Shown one piece after another: positions 42,809 through 52,475 of a stretch of DNA of 64,000 nucleotides; position 1 is the stretch's first letter; the number at the start of each line of letters is the position of its first letter. The notes under the pieces were generated by a model. It had not been told where the DNA came from and ran no database searches. It saw nothing but the letters and a program-made list of their open reading frames with translations. The position numbers and the translations under genes were made by a program. Source of the DNA: Opitutus sp. (GTDB lineage: Bacteria > Verrucomicrobiota > Verrucomicrobiia > Opitutales > Opitutaceae); the NCBI GenBank assembly GCA_024998815.1, contig JACEUQ010000001.1, positions 806,001 through 870,000 on the forward strand. Direction: 5' to 3'.

Positions 42809-43749
42809 TGGCGGAGCGCACGACCAGCCAACGCAAGTCCGTCGGCAAGAGGAGCCAGGTGGGCGGCCTCGTCAACGGGCACCAAGCGGGTGGTGAAAAG
42901 TTTGTCGCGCAGGACGGATTGCTCCGGGGTGTTGAGCCCAAGAACGGCGGAGCGCAGCAGCGCGATATCGGCGTCGCCGAGCGAGGCGCGCACGGCGATG
43001 ACGTGACTGGGCACGGGTCCCTGTTTTTGCAACACGCGCAACTGCGAACGTTGGTCGGCGGAGAGGTGCTTATCCCGATCGAGCACGTAGTAACTCACTG
43101 CGGCGGCCTCGGCGTCACCGGCCAGAACGCGCTCGATGGCGGACACATAACCGACACCGAAATAGAGGTTGCCCCGGCCAAAAAACGCCTCGGCGTTACC
43201 ATCCTCGCCGATCAGGCCACGACTGCGCAGGTCGAGCAGCGGGATGACGAACCCGGAGGTGCTGGTCTTACTGGCAAACGCCACGGGGCGGCCGCGAAGG
43301 TCGGCGATCGAGCGGTGCGGCGAATCTTTTTTCACCACCCAGTAGCTATCGTAAGCGGTACGGCCATCGGCGAACTCGCCCGCCAGCAACACGCGGGCGA
43401 TACTGCGGTTACGGGCGTTGACCATGTCAGTGGCACTCAGATAGCCGAGGTCGATTGAACCATTGGCCAAGCCTTCTAAAATCGTAGCGGCAGACAGCGG
43501 AATCACCACCTCGACCGGACGGCCCACCTCGCGTGTAAGGAAGCCCTCCAGCGCGCGCTTTTCCTGAAGCATGAGCTCGGGGTTTTTATCGGGCTTGAGG
43601 GCCACGACGAGCTTGGCGAGCGACAGCCCGGACGCAGCGTCGGGTGCAGCTACCGCGACCGGGGTGAGCGCCGCGCCCCCCAAAGCCAAACCGATCCAAC
43701 ATGCCAAAGCGAGAAAGCGGCGACCGGTAAAAAAGCGGAATGATTTCAT
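42805..43749 (-). CDS. phnD: PhnD-like periplasmic binding protein
   Basis: 314 residues from ATG 43749, chosen because MKSFRFFTGRR and a hydrophobic stretch ending AVAA form a signal peptide. Family features: LVVALKPDKNPELMLQE, LGYLSATDMVNARN, FASKTSTSGFVIPLLDLR, DAEAAAVSYYVLDRD. The protein binds the transported ligand in the periplasm. Two TGAGA-containing dyads upstream resemble Fur sites, so the ligand may not be a phosphonate; this is speculative. Confidence 0.88.
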   Translation of the reverse strand: MKSFRFFTGRRFLALACWIGLALGGAALTPVAVAAPDAASGLSLAKLVVALKPDKNPELMLQEKRALEGFLTREVGRPVEVVIPLSAATILEGLANGSIDLGYLSATDMVNARNRSIARVLLAGEFADGRTAYDSYWVVKKDSPHRSIADLRGRPVAFASKTSTSGFVIPLLDLRSRGLIGEDGNAEAFFGRGNLYFGVGYVSAIERVLAGDAEAAAVSYYVLDRDKHLSADQRSQLRVLQKQGPVPSHVIAVRASLGDADIALLRSAVLGLNTPEQSVLRDKLFTTRLVPVDEAAHLAPLADGLALAGRALRQ

Positions 43750-43800
43750 GAGAATGATACCCATGAGCGATGCCACCGCCTCAACTGAGAGCAAGTCTCA
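43749..43800 (-). promoter_or_regulatory. Possible Fur-like dyads upstream of phnD
   Basis: TGAGAATGATACCCA (43749-43763) matches the 15-bp Fur core TGATAATGATAATCA at 12 of 15 positions. TGAGAGCAAGTCTCA (43786-43800) is a second dyad of the same span. Position at the translation start would suit repression. Read by eye only. Confidence 0.3.
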
Positions 43801-44044
43801 ATTCATATCTTTGACGGGAATCTAGGGAAAAGAGCAGGGCAAAAAACGCGTAGGCTGCGTGGATTTACGGGTAAACTGCGCGCTTTTCAGACGTAGCACG
43901 GTTTATGTCGACCAAAGGAGTTGAGGGCGGGAATTCCGTAACTTCTGCTGAGAGGGGCGAACGGTTCTACACTTCCCCATTTTTTAATTGCCACTTTCCG
44001 CGCCCCGAAAGAGAACCGTAACCTTATAGGCTACAGTGTTATGC

Positions 44045-44300
44045 TTAAAATGAAGCCTCTGCGTAAGCTAAATAATCAAAGTCGGCAGTGATGCCGTCGC
44101 CCGTCAAATCTTGGGCATAAAGGCCGATCATGGTTCCCGTGAAACGCAGTGCCCCTCCCGCTTCGTCGGAGAGTTCGGCGGCGGCGAACGCAGGGCCGAT
44201 TGGCTGCCACAAGACGGCGTCGAGCGAGTAGATAAATTGAAGGGTCGACTCGCGCCACTCGACGGCGAGGTAAACGGGGCCGTCAGCCGGTTCTGCGTGA
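44045..44300 (-). pseudogene. C-terminal fragment of a GH43-type glycosidase
   Basis: An 80-codon open stretch ends with VYLAVEWRESTLQFIYSLDA, then ALRFTGTMIGLYAQDLTGDG and FDYLAYAEASF, stop. This matches the C-terminal beta-sandwich of family 43 beta-xylosidases (GTMIGLYAQDL is typical). The catalytic part is missing; the fragment ends against the histidine kinase gene. Confidence 0.65.
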
Positions 44301-44332
44301 CTCCCTCACGGCTCCTTCTACACCCTTCCGCC

Positions 44333-45495
44333 GTGAAAGCCCCCGCCCACCCCTCCCCTGCTTCGGAGCGAGGACCGCTCGTTAAACTCATTCTTCCGGT
44401 GGTCTTGGGGGCTATCACCGTGTTACTGGTGTTGCAAACCCTCGCGCCCGGCCCCCATTGGCGCAGCTCCTTCGGACTGGCCGTCTTAGACTGGGTGCCG
44501 TGGATGATTCTCGCCCCCGCCGTCATTTGGCTGGGCCACCGCGTGCAGATCAACGCCCGCACTTGGCTGTGGTCCCTTCCTCTGCACCTCGTGATCGGCC
44601 TAGGCATCGCCTTTTCACTCGGTGTGCTGGCCCAACACGCCCTCCTCGCCGGCCTGATTAAGTTTCCGATTCTAACGCCTTCGGACAACCCGAACGTGCC
44701 GTCGCTCGATGTCACAAGCTTATCTCCGACGAGATGTTTCGCGGCGTGGTCGCTCGCTTTGCCTTTCCCATCTACGCCGTCCTCATCGCCGCCAGCCACG
44801 CGCTCGCCTATCACGAAAAAAGCATGGAGCGTGAACGCCGCGCACTCCTCGCCGAGGCCCGTGCGGCCGAGAGCCGCCTCATGGCGCTGCAAATGCAGCT
44901 CAACCCCCACTTCCTCTTCAACTCCCTCAACGCCGTCTCCAGCCTCATCCACGAAAACCCGCGTCAGGCCGACGCCATGCTGTGCTCGGTGTGCGACCTG
45001 CTCCGCTCTGTCCTCGACTCCGGCGAACGCCGTGAAGTCACCCTCGCCGAGGAGCTCGCGCTGGTCGAACGTTACCTCGACATCCAGCGCATTCGCTTCG
45101 CCGACCGTCTCACCCTCAAACTCGAGATAAACCCCGACACCCTCACCGCCGCCGTGCCCACGCTGCTCCTCCAACCCCTGGTAGAAAACGCCATCGTCCA
45201 CGGCATCGCGCCCCACACCCGACCGGGCCTCGTCACCTTGCGCGCCCGCCTCCACGGCCATCGCTTGCACCTCGAAGTCGCCGACGACGGACCCGGCGCG
45301 CAAACCCAACATCACCTCGACCCGCGCCCTACACCCTCCGCCTCCTCGGTCGCTTCCTCCGGCAGCATCGGCCTTAACAACACTCGCAACCGCCTCGCCG
45401 CGCTTTACGGTGACGACCACTCCTTCTCCCTCAAAACCGGCCCCGGCGGTGCTCTCGCCACCGTCGAACTTCCTTTACGAGCCGTCGCCGTATGA
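44333..45495 (+). pseudogene. LytS-like sensor histidine kinase with a frameshift
   Basis: From GTG 44333 the frame encodes a 4-TM N-terminus (LVKLILPVVLGAITVLLVLQ, WVPWMILAPAVIWLG, HLVIGLGIAFSLGVL). Near 44715 the frame breaks after SLDVT; restoring one base gives KLISDEMFRGVVARFAFPIY and continues in the frame open from 44734. The His_kinase domain is complete: LQMQLNPHFLFNSLNAVSSL with the phospho-His, and the ATPase boxes PLVENAIVHGI and SIGLNNTRNRL. It overlaps lytR by ATGA. Real loss or base error cannot be told apart here. Confidence 0.85.
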
Positions 45496-46235
45496 ACCTG
45501 CGCATCCTCATCGTTGACGACGAGCCTCCCGCCCGCGCTCGCCTTCGCCGCCTACTCGCCGCCGAGACCGACGTCGAACTCGTCGGCGAAGCCGGCGACG
45601 GCACCGAGGCCATCCGCCTCATCGGCGAACTCCGCCCCGACCTCGTATTTCTCGATATCGAGATGCCCGCCCCCAACGGAATCGAAGTTCTGCGCGCCGT
45701 GCGCGACGAATGGATGCCCCTCGCCATCTTCCTCACCGCACACCGCGAACACGCCCTCGACGCCTTCGCCGTCGAAGCCTTCGACTACCTTTTAAAGCCC
45801 TGCCCCCCCGACCGCTTCGCCGACGCCCTCTCTCGCGCCCGCGCTCGCCTCGCCGCCCGTGCCGCCAACGCCGAGGCGGCCGAAACCAAACCGCTCCCGC
45901 CCTACACCGCTCCGCTGGAACGCTTCCTCGTAAAAAATAACGAGCGTTACCACGTCGTGCGAGCCGACGAGATCGACTGGATCGATGCTGCCGCCAACTA
46001 CGCCATCCTCCACACCGCCGGCGGCAACCATGTGCTGCGCCGCACTCTAACCGTGCTCGAGACCGAGCTCGACCCGCGCCACTTTTTCCGCACCAGCCGC
46101 TCGACTATCGTCAACCTGAACCAAGTGCACGAGATCCAGCTCATAGCAGGCGACGAATACGTCGTCATCCTCAAGTCCGGCGCCCGCCTTCCCCTCACCC
46201 GCAGCTTGCGGGATTTGCAGCAGCGCCTGCGTTGA
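45492..46235 (+). CDS. LytTR-family response regulator
   Basis: 247 residues. Receiver domain with phospho-Asp 55 in DLVFLDIEMP and the conserved Lys in FDYLLKPCPPD. Residues about 140-247 are a LytTR DNA-binding domain (FLVKNNERYHVVRADEIDWI, FFRTSRSTIVNLNQVHEI). It forms a two-component pair with the kinase upstream and probably controls the exporter genes that follow on the same strand. Confidence 0.95.
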   Translation: MNLRILIVDDEPPARARLRRLLAAETDVELVGEAGDGTEAIRLIGELRPDLVFLDIEMPAPNGIEVLRAVRDEWMPLAIFLTAHREHALDAFAVEAFDYLLKPCPPDRFADALSRARARLAARAANAEAAETKPLPPYTAPLERFLVKNNERYHVVRADEIDWIDAAANYAILHTAGGNHVLRRTLTVLETELDPRHFFRTSRSTIVNLNQVHEIQLIAGDEYVVILKSGARLPLTRSLRDLQQRLR

Positions 46236-46360
46236 AGCGTGCCTTTCAGGGTCGGAGCCAAGCGGCGTCTATCCCCAAATTCCGGTACCTAGCGGCAAAT
46301 TCCCCCTGCTTTATCCCTAAGTCTTGGCGGGGCACGCCCGGTTCTCCGCAAGATGGATAA

Positions 46361-46483
46361 ATGCCCTCCGTCCCTTCCGTTTTTCGCCGCTTTTTGCTCC
46401 TGGTTTTGCGCCCGCTCCTCGCTCACACCCTCGCCGCCGCCAGCGACACCTGGGCCGTCACCACCGACCAAATCGGCGTCTAA
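46361..46483 (+). CDS. Possible 40-residue secreted peptide
   Basis: ATG 46361 opens a 40-codon frame: MPSVPSVFRRFLLLVLRPLL then AHTLAAASDTW, with a signal-peptide shape, stop at 46483, six bases before the devC-like start. No family is recognised; it may be a chance frame or a remnant of a longer N-terminus in frame with the permease. Confidence 0.25.
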   Translation: MPSVPSVFRRFLLLVLRPLLAHTLAAASDTWAVTTDQIGV

Positions 46484-46489
46484 GTCCCC

Positions 46490-47632
46490 ATGGTCGACAT
46501 CGCCCTCAAGATGCTCTTTGGCGACCGCGCCAGATACGCCATGCTCATCAGCGGCATCGCCTTCGCCACCATCTTGATGACCCAGGGCTTCGCCCTCTTC
46601 TTCGGCATCCTCAGTTTCTCCTACGCCACGCTCGCCAACGTCCGCGCCCCCATCTGGGTCTTCGATCCGCTCGTCCAGCAGATCGCCGACAACCAACCCC
46701 TCCGCGACACCGACGTGGACCGCGTCCGCTCCGTCGAAGGCGTCGCCTGGGCCGCCCCTCTCTACATCGGCGGAGCCACCGCCAAACTCCTCGGCGACGG
46801 CGGCTCCTCCCAACAGGTCACCCTCATCGGCATCGATGCCAACACCCTCGTCGGTGCACCCAACACACTACTCTCGGGTAACGTGCTCGACCTCCGCATG
46901 GCCGAAAGCGTCATCGTGGACGCCAACTTCATTTTGCAGGTCAAAGCCCTGCGCGGAAAAGAACTCAAACTCGGCGACATCTTCGAGATGAACGACCGTC
47001 GCGCCCGCATCGTAGGTGTAGCCTCCCTCAGCCAGGGCATAGTCGGAGCCACCTCCATCTACACGACCTGGGACCGCGCCAAAGACTACGCCCCCAGCCA
47101 GCGTAAAATGCTCACCCACGTCCTCGCTGCTCCCCAGGTCGGCCTCTCCACGCCCGAGGTCTGCCGCGCCATCACCCAAGCCACCGGCCTAAAAGCCGTC
47201 TCCGAAGCCGAGTTCAAACACATGAGCGAGCTGTTCATGCTCAAATACAGCCCCATCCCCTTCGTCGTTGGCCTCATAGTCGTCATCGGCTTCGTCATCG
47301 GCGTGGCCATCTCCGGCCAGACGTTTTACGCCTTCGTCCTGGAAAACACCCGCTACCTCGGCGCCCTCAAAGCCATGGGCTCCAGCAACGGCACCCTCGC
47401 CGCCATGATCCTCGTCCAAGCATTGATCGTTGGCCTCACCGGCTTCGGCCTTGGTGTCGGTGTAATGAGCGCATTCTTCGCCGCTCTCCCCGTCGGTCGC
47501 GTTCCCCTCCTTCTGCTCTGGCCCGTGCCCGTGTGCGTGCTCTGCGCCGTTCTCTTCATCTGCATGGGGGCCGCGCTCCTGAGCGTCCTTCGCGTCTCCC
47601 GCATCGAACCCGCCATCGTCTTCCGTTCATGA
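46490..47632 (+). CDS. DevC/FtsX-fold ABC permease
   Basis: 380 residues: an N-terminal TM (YAMLISGIAFATILMTQGFA), a large periplasmic domain (about 45-250) and three C-terminal TMs with NTRYLGALKAMGSSNGTLAA. This layout is that of DevC/MacB-type permeases. It is followed with ATGA overlap by the ATPase gene and then by a membrane-fusion protein, a DevCAB-like exporter set for lipids or hydrophobic compounds. Confidence 0.9.
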   Translation: MVDIALKMLFGDRARYAMLISGIAFATILMTQGFALFFGILSFSYATLANVRAPIWVFDPLVQQIADNQPLRDTDVDRVRSVEGVAWAAPLYIGGATAKLLGDGGSSQQVTLIGIDANTLVGAPNTLLSGNVLDLRMAESVIVDANFILQVKALRGKELKLGDIFEMNDRRARIVGVASLSQGIVGATSIYTTWDRAKDYAPSQRKMLTHVLAAPQVGLSTPEVCRAITQATGLKAVSEAEFKHMSELFMLKYSPIPFVVGLIVVIGFVIGVAISGQTFYAFVLENTRYLGALKAMGSSNGTLAAMILVQALIVGLTGFGLGVGVMSAFFAALPVGRVPLLLLWPVPVCVLCAVLFICMGAALLSVLRVSRIEPAIVFRS

Positions 47633-48399
47633 GCATCACAACTCCCGCCGAAACCACCGCCTTCCCCACCCCGGGCCTCCCCGCCGTCCACCTCCGCGCC
47701 GTGGACAAATCTTTTCGCAATGGCGACCAAGTCACACCCGTCCTTAAGCAAGTCGACTTAACCGCCTTCGCCGGCGAGATGATGCTCCTTGTCGGGCCCT
47801 CCGGTTGCGGCAAGACCACACTCCTCTCCGTCCTCTGCGGCACCCTACAAGCCGACGCCGGTCACATCGAAGCCTTCGGTCAACCCCTATCCCTCCTCCC
47901 TCCTGACCGCGTCACCCGTTTTCGCGCCACCCACGTCGGCTTCGTTTTCCAGCAATTCAACCTTCTTCCTACCCTCACCGCCGCCGAAAACGTCGCCGTC
48001 CCCCTCCGTATCCAGGGCCTCTCTGCTGCCAACTCCCTTCCTCGCGCCCGCGAGATGCTCGCCCGCGTCGGCCTCAGCGACAAAGCCGGCGAACTCCCCA
48101 ATCGTCTCTCCGGTGGACAACAACAACGCGTCGCCATCGCCCGTGCTCTCGTCCACGACCCCGCCCTCATAGTCTGTGACGAACCCACTTCCGCCCTTGA
48201 TTCCGTCACCGGCCACCAAGTCATGGACCTCCTCCGTGGCATCGCCCGGGACGGCCGCCGCACCATCATCGTCGTGACCCACGACCCCCGCATCTACCGC
48301 TACGCCGACTGTATGGCTGAGATGGAGGATGGCCGAATCATCCGTGTGCTCCACACCCCTGCCGCGATCGCCGCCGCCCACCGCTACTCCCACGCCTGA
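47629..48399 (+). CDS. LolD/DevA-type ABC ATPase
   Basis: 256 residues from ATG 47629. Walker A LVGPSGCGKTTLLSVL, Q-loop VGFVFQQFNLLPTL, signature RLSGGQQQRVAIARAL, Walker B ALIVCDEPTSALD, switch VVTHDPRIYRY. Start overlaps the permease stop (ATGA), so subunits are made together. Confidence 0.94.
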   Translation: MSITTPAETTAFPTPGLPAVHLRAVDKSFRNGDQVTPVLKQVDLTAFAGEMMLLVGPSGCGKTTLLSVLCGTLQADAGHIEAFGQPLSLLPPDRVTRFRATHVGFVFQQFNLLPTLTAAENVAVPLRIQGLSAANSLPRAREMLARVGLSDKAGELPNRLSGGQQQRVAIARALVHDPALIVCDEPTSALDSVTGHQVMDLLRGIARDGRRTIIVVTHDPRIYRYADCMAEMEDGRIIRVLHTPAAIAAAHRYSHA

Positions 48400-48417
48400 G
48401 CACGACCCTTTTTGCGC

Positions 48418-49335
48418 ATGTTTCTCCTCAAAAAAATCACCCTCTGGCTCGCCCTCTTTGGCATCGTCGGCGTCATCCTCCTCGTCCGTAAGACCACTAC
48501 GGAAGCGCCCATGCCCCAGCCCCCGCTTGCCCCTGCCGTTAAAGCCATCCCCCGCGGCATCAGCGCCTCCGGCATGGTCGAAGCCCTCCTCGAAAACACC
48601 GCCATCGGCGTCCCCGTCGCCGCCCTCGTCACCCACGTCCACGTAAAAGTCTGGGACAAGGTCAACGTTGGCGCGCCTCTCCTCCAACTCGACGACCGCG
48701 AACTCCGCGCCCAACTCCCCGCCCTCGACGCCGAACTCCGCGTCCAAGAAGCCCAACTCGCCTCCACCCGCCGGCAATCCGCCCTCACCGAAGCCCTCCG
48801 CGCCAACCGAGTCATCTCCGCCGACGAAGCCGACACCCGTCTCGACGAGCTCGCCATCCAGGAAGCCCGCGTCGCCTCCGCCCGCGCCAAACTCACCCAA
48901 ACTCAGACACTCCTAGAACGCCTCACCGTCCGCGCCCCTGTCGCAGGCACCATCCTCCAGCTCAACACCCGCACCGGCGAATACGCCACCCCCGGCTCCG
49001 CCACCCCGCCCCTCCTGCTCGGTGCCATCGACCAACTCCAACTCCGCGCCGACGTAGACGAACAACTCGCCACTCGCGTACACCCCGGCGGCCCCGCCAC
49101 CGGCTACCTTAAAGGTGATACCCAAAGGCCCATTCCCCTCACCTTCCTCCGCATCGAGCCCTACGTCATCCCCAAGCGTAATCTCACCGGCTCCAGTTCC
49201 GAACGCGTGGACACCCGCGTCCTCCAAGTGATCTACACCTTTCCTGTCGACCCCGTCCGGCCCCTCTACGTCGGCCAGCAGATGGACCTCTTCATCGAGG
49301 AAACTACCCTGCCGCCAGCCGCCGCCACGCCATAA
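48418..49335 (+). CDS. HlyD/DevB-type membrane fusion protein
   Basis: 305 residues from ATG 48418 (a TTG six bases upstream is less likely). One N-terminal TM (LWLALFGIVGVILLV), a lipoyl half VEALLENTAIGVPVAAL with KVWDKVNVGAPLLQLDD, a helical hairpin (about 105-165), and the second lipoyl half LTVRAPVAGTILQLNTRTGE. Links the inner-membrane exporter to the periplasm. Third gene of the exporter operon. Confidence 0.9.
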   Translation: MFLLKKITLWLALFGIVGVILLVRKTTTEAPMPQPPLAPAVKAIPRGISASGMVEALLENTAIGVPVAALVTHVHVKVWDKVNVGAPLLQLDDRELRAQLPALDAELRVQEAQLASTRRQSALTEALRANRVISADEADTRLDELAIQEARVASARAKLTQTQTLLERLTVRAPVAGTILQLNTRTGEYATPGSATPPLLLGAIDQLQLRADVDEQLATRVHPGGPATGYLKGDTQRPIPLTFLRIEPYVIPKRNLTGSSSERVDTRVLQVIYTFPVDPVRPLYVGQQMDLFIEETTLPPAAATP

Positions 49336-49531
49336 ATCCCCCTCTGCAGCCCCGCTTCGCACTCGCCCAGCGCTATGCGCAAAGCGAAGAGCCCTGGGCA
49401 CCACAGCGAAGAGCAACGCCGGCAATGTGTGCGCTCACGGACTGCCCTTATCCTGATAGCCATTCTGAACGGCATAACTCAATTTACCTCCCCCCTCTCG
49501 GAGACGGGTGAGGTTCCGCAGTCACCCGTAT

Positions 49532-49780
49532 TCAAGCGCGGCTGGGTTCGGCGAGCGCCGCGCAAACACCGGCAGTCCACCCCATCATCGCGGGCATCTT
49601 GTACTCGTTGCGCACCTGAATATCGCCGGTGTCGGCGTTGTACTTTTCCCACAGATCGCCGGTCGTCGCGAGGTTTCGCGCCACGGTTGAAATAAACGCA
49701 TGGGCCACGCGATGGGCGTCGTCGAAGCGCCCACAGACTTGGAGGGCGCGCACGGTGGGAAACCGCAAAGACATTTTCAC
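49532..49780 (-). pseudogene. C-terminal fragment of a GH37 trehalase
   Basis: An 80-codon open stretch contains AHAFISTVARNLATTGDLWE, then KYNADTGDIQVRNEYKMP and AMMGWTAGV, the conserved end of trehalases (WEKYN, EYxxPxMMGWTAGV). The catalytic N-terminal 400 residues are absent. The rest of 49336-49965 shows no other gene. Confidence 0.75.
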
Positions 49781-49965
49781 GCGTCAGCGCCAGCCCAAGC
49801 AAGCAGCCCGGCTGCTCCGTTCACGTTGGACACGCTCGATATAGTGTGGCCAGCCGTAGCGATTGTTCACCCGTGAATACGGCCGATTTGTAAAAGCAAA
49901 ATCCAGTTTATTGAATTGATACAATTGTTTTGAACTCGGCCTGACGACTGAGCTGTTGTCTCACG

Positions 49966-51759
49966 ATGCAAACGCGCGATCATCCCGCCACGCCCCTCCA
50001 GCGCCTGTGGACGCTAATTCGTTTTGATGATGGCCTACTCCGCGCCGCAGTCGTTTTCCAGATCCTGCAATCGCTCAGCTACCTGCCGTTCTATGCAGGC
50101 GTGGGCATCTTGGTTGACCATATTTTACAGAACACTGCGTTGACCTCGGAGGAACGCATCAGATGGATCGGAATTTACGCGTTAGCCAACCTCGCGCTTT
50201 GGCCGTTGCACGCATGGTTTACCGTGAAGGCGTTCGCCTTCAGCCAACGCTTGGTGCGAGCCTCCACCGCTCGCCTGCGTCGCTTGCTCGTCGATCAGCT
50301 CCAACGCATGTCGCTCGGGTTTTTCACCCGAAGGGGCGCCGGTGCGCTGGCCAATCAAGTCACCGTAGATTTGGGCCGGGTGGAGGCGTTTTTGGTTAAC
50401 TTGTCCGGGTACTTGATTGTTTCCATCACCCTGGGACTAGGCGCGCTGGTCTATCTGGCCTGGCTGAGTCCGCTGCTGGCTGCGATCACCCTGTTGGCCG
50501 TACCAGCGCAAGTGCTTGTAATCCGCGGCGTACGTCGGCGACTGGAGCGGCTGAACCAGAGAGTACAGCAGACCGGCGAGGATTTTTCCGCCCGCGTGGT
50601 CGAGTTCATCGGCGGAATGAGGGTGACCAAGAGCTTGGGCAACGAGGAGATCGCCGCCGCCGAGTTAGCCGAGGTCATCGAGCGCGTGCGCGGCAGCGGC
50701 ATCGAAGCAAGCGTGACGATGCGCTGGGTGATGATGGGCATGCAAATGATCGGTGAATACCTGGGCGTGGTCGTGTGGTGCGTAGGCGGCCTACTTTATC
50801 TGAACAACTCGCTCCCGTTGGGCTCGCTGGTCGCCTTCGCCGGCATGTTGGGTTTTGTACGTGGAGGGTTTCAGTCATTCTTCGGTGCCTACGACGCGTG
50901 GATGCAGGCCAAGCCCGGTTTGGAGGCTATGTTGGCCATTCTCGACTCGCAGGAATTGGAAGGCTACCGGCCCGACGGCCAGAGCGCGCAACCGCCCGTC
51001 CTGCGCGGTGAGCTGACCCTGCGCAACGTCTCGTTCCGCTATCCCGGCGCTGATACAGGCACACCCACGATGGTCGACATCAACCTCCACATCCCCGCCG
51101 GCCAGCGCATCGGTTTGGTTGGAGAGACCGGTGCAGGCAAGAGCACACTGCTCGACCTATTGATGGGCTTTTATCAGCCTGATAAGGGAGACATTCGTTA
51201 CGACGACCAGCCGATCGCCGACATCGGCCTGCGTGCGTTACGCCGCTCGGTTGCGATCATGGGACAAGATGCGTTTATATGGAACACCAGCGTCCGTGAA
51301 AACATCCGCTTTGGCCGACCGACCGCCACCGATGCCGAAATCGAAATGGCCGCCACGAAGGCGCAAGCCGACGACTTTATCCGTAAACTGGAGCGCGGCT
51401 ACGACACCCTTTGCGGCGAACGCGGTGGTAGGTTATCGGGTGGTCAACGCCAGCGCATCGCCTTGGCCCGGGTCTTTCTGCGCGATCCGCGTATTGTCAT
51501 CCTCGACGAGCCGACCAGCGCCCTCGACTTGGAGACAGAAGCGCGCCTTCAGGACGACCTCGATATACTCTGCCAAGGCCGCACCACCTTCATCGTCGCC
51601 CACCGACTTTCAACGCTGCGCGGGGTGGACCGCGTCTTGGTGTTCCAACGCGGCCGAATTATCGAAGATGGTTCAGTGTCGGCCTTGCTAGCTAGACCCA
51701 CTGGCCATTTCGCGCGTCTGATGGAATTGCAAACCCGCGGCTTGCCCAAGCTAGCGTAA
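49966..51759 (+). CDS. ABC half-transporter (fused permease-ATPase)
   Basis: 597 residues. Six TMs in the first 330 residues (for example LGLGALVYLAWLSPLLAAI, YLGVVVWCVGGLLYL). ATPase: Walker A VGETGAGKSTLL, signature LSGGQRQRIALARV, Walker B IVILDEPTSALD, switch IVAHRLST. MsbA/lipid-flippase-like type I exporter that works as a homodimer, substrate unknown. Single gene; no partner follows. Confidence 0.93.
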   Translation: MQTRDHPATPLQRLWTLIRFDDGLLRAAVVFQILQSLSYLPFYAGVGILVDHILQNTALTSEERIRWIGIYALANLALWPLHAWFTVKAFAFSQRLVRASTARLRRLLVDQLQRMSLGFFTRRGAGALANQVTVDLGRVEAFLVNLSGYLIVSITLGLGALVYLAWLSPLLAAITLLAVPAQVLVIRGVRRRLERLNQRVQQTGEDFSARVVEFIGGMRVTKSLGNEEIAAAELAEVIERVRGSGIEASVTMRWVMMGMQMIGEYLGVVVWCVGGLLYLNNSLPLGSLVAFAGMLGFVRGGFQSFFGAYDAWMQAKPGLEAMLAILDSQELEGYRPDGQSAQPPVLRGELTLRNVSFRYPGADTGTPTMVDINLHIPAGQRIGLVGETGAGKSTLLDLLMGFYQPDKGDIRYDDQPIADIGLRALRRSVAIMGQDAFIWNTSVRENIRFGRPTATDAEIEMAATKAQADDFIRKLERGYDTLCGERGGRLSGGQRQRIALARVFLRDPRIVILDEPTSALDLETEARLQDDLDILCQGRTTFIVAHRLSTLRGVDRVLVFQRGRIIEDGSVSALLARPTGHFARLMELQTRGLPKLA

Positions 51760-52294
51760 CCACGAGCAACCATTACTTTTCTCGAATCTACAAAACACCT
51801 GATGTGAACGGCAAAATCGTGCCGTTGAGATTGTAAAACGAGCGCAAGGGCGCGGGCGTATTTTTTCCTGTTTCCTCGCTCCGGCCGTCTTCGACCATCT
51901 CGGCCTCACCCGCCGGGCTTTTTCGTGCCCCGACGGGGCGACGAGGGGTTTTGTCGGTTCTGGCGGGCATTCCCTCTACACACGGGGACGGGGGAAGCGT
52001 CGGGCAAAAATTCGTAACACTAGGGTTTCGTCAGTTCTGTTGGGGGGGGCCTCATCAGTAATAAGGGTATCGGTGGGCCCGACCACCAGCTTCATCAACG
52101 AGTTCGTCTGGTTTGCGCCTTTTCGCGTGGAGGCGAACTATGGTTCGTTATGGCAGATGGCTCCGGTCAGCCATCGTTCTGCAACGAACGAGAAGCCTTA
52201 GGACCTGTTTTGGCCCTCACTGATTCTCTGCGTTCAATGGCGGACTTTTAGGAGCGCAGGCACGCTTTTTTAGGAGTGAGCCAGCATCCAGAAA
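51760..52294. other. Gene-free spacer
   Basis: A hairpin AACGGCA-AAATCG-TGCCGTT (51807-51826) lies 48 bp after the ABC gene but lacks a T-run. GCCCCGACGGGGC is at about 51928. An open frame on the minus strand (51788-51970) has no recognisable family and is not called. Nothing else supported. Confidence 0.55.
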
Positions 52295-52328
52295 CAAAAA
52301 GCCCTGTAACCTTTTGGGTTACAGGGCT
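52295..52328 (-). terminator. Rho-independent terminator of tRNA-Gly
   Basis: AGCCCTGTAACC pairs with GGTTACAGGGCT around a 5-base loop; on the minus strand it is followed by TTTTTG. It lies 12 bp after the tRNA 3' end. Confidence 0.9.
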
Positions 52329-52339
52329 ATCCCTTAAAA

Positions 52340-52415
<76 letters not shown>

Positions 52416-52475
52416 GTGAGAGAGGTGGAGAACAAGAATTTCCTACCCGTTCGTCAATAGCTTTTTTAAAAAATC

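Noticed and set aside
44128-45420. Open frame of 430 codons on the minus strand
   Set aside because: Antisense to the LytS-like kinase, low complexity Gly/Val/Glu composition.
47887-48900. Open frame of 337 codons on the minus strand
   Set aside because: Antisense to the exporter ATPase and fusion protein; Gly-rich shadow.
51788-51970. 60-codon frame on the minus strand
   Set aside because: Composition is not protein-like, no motif and no start signal.
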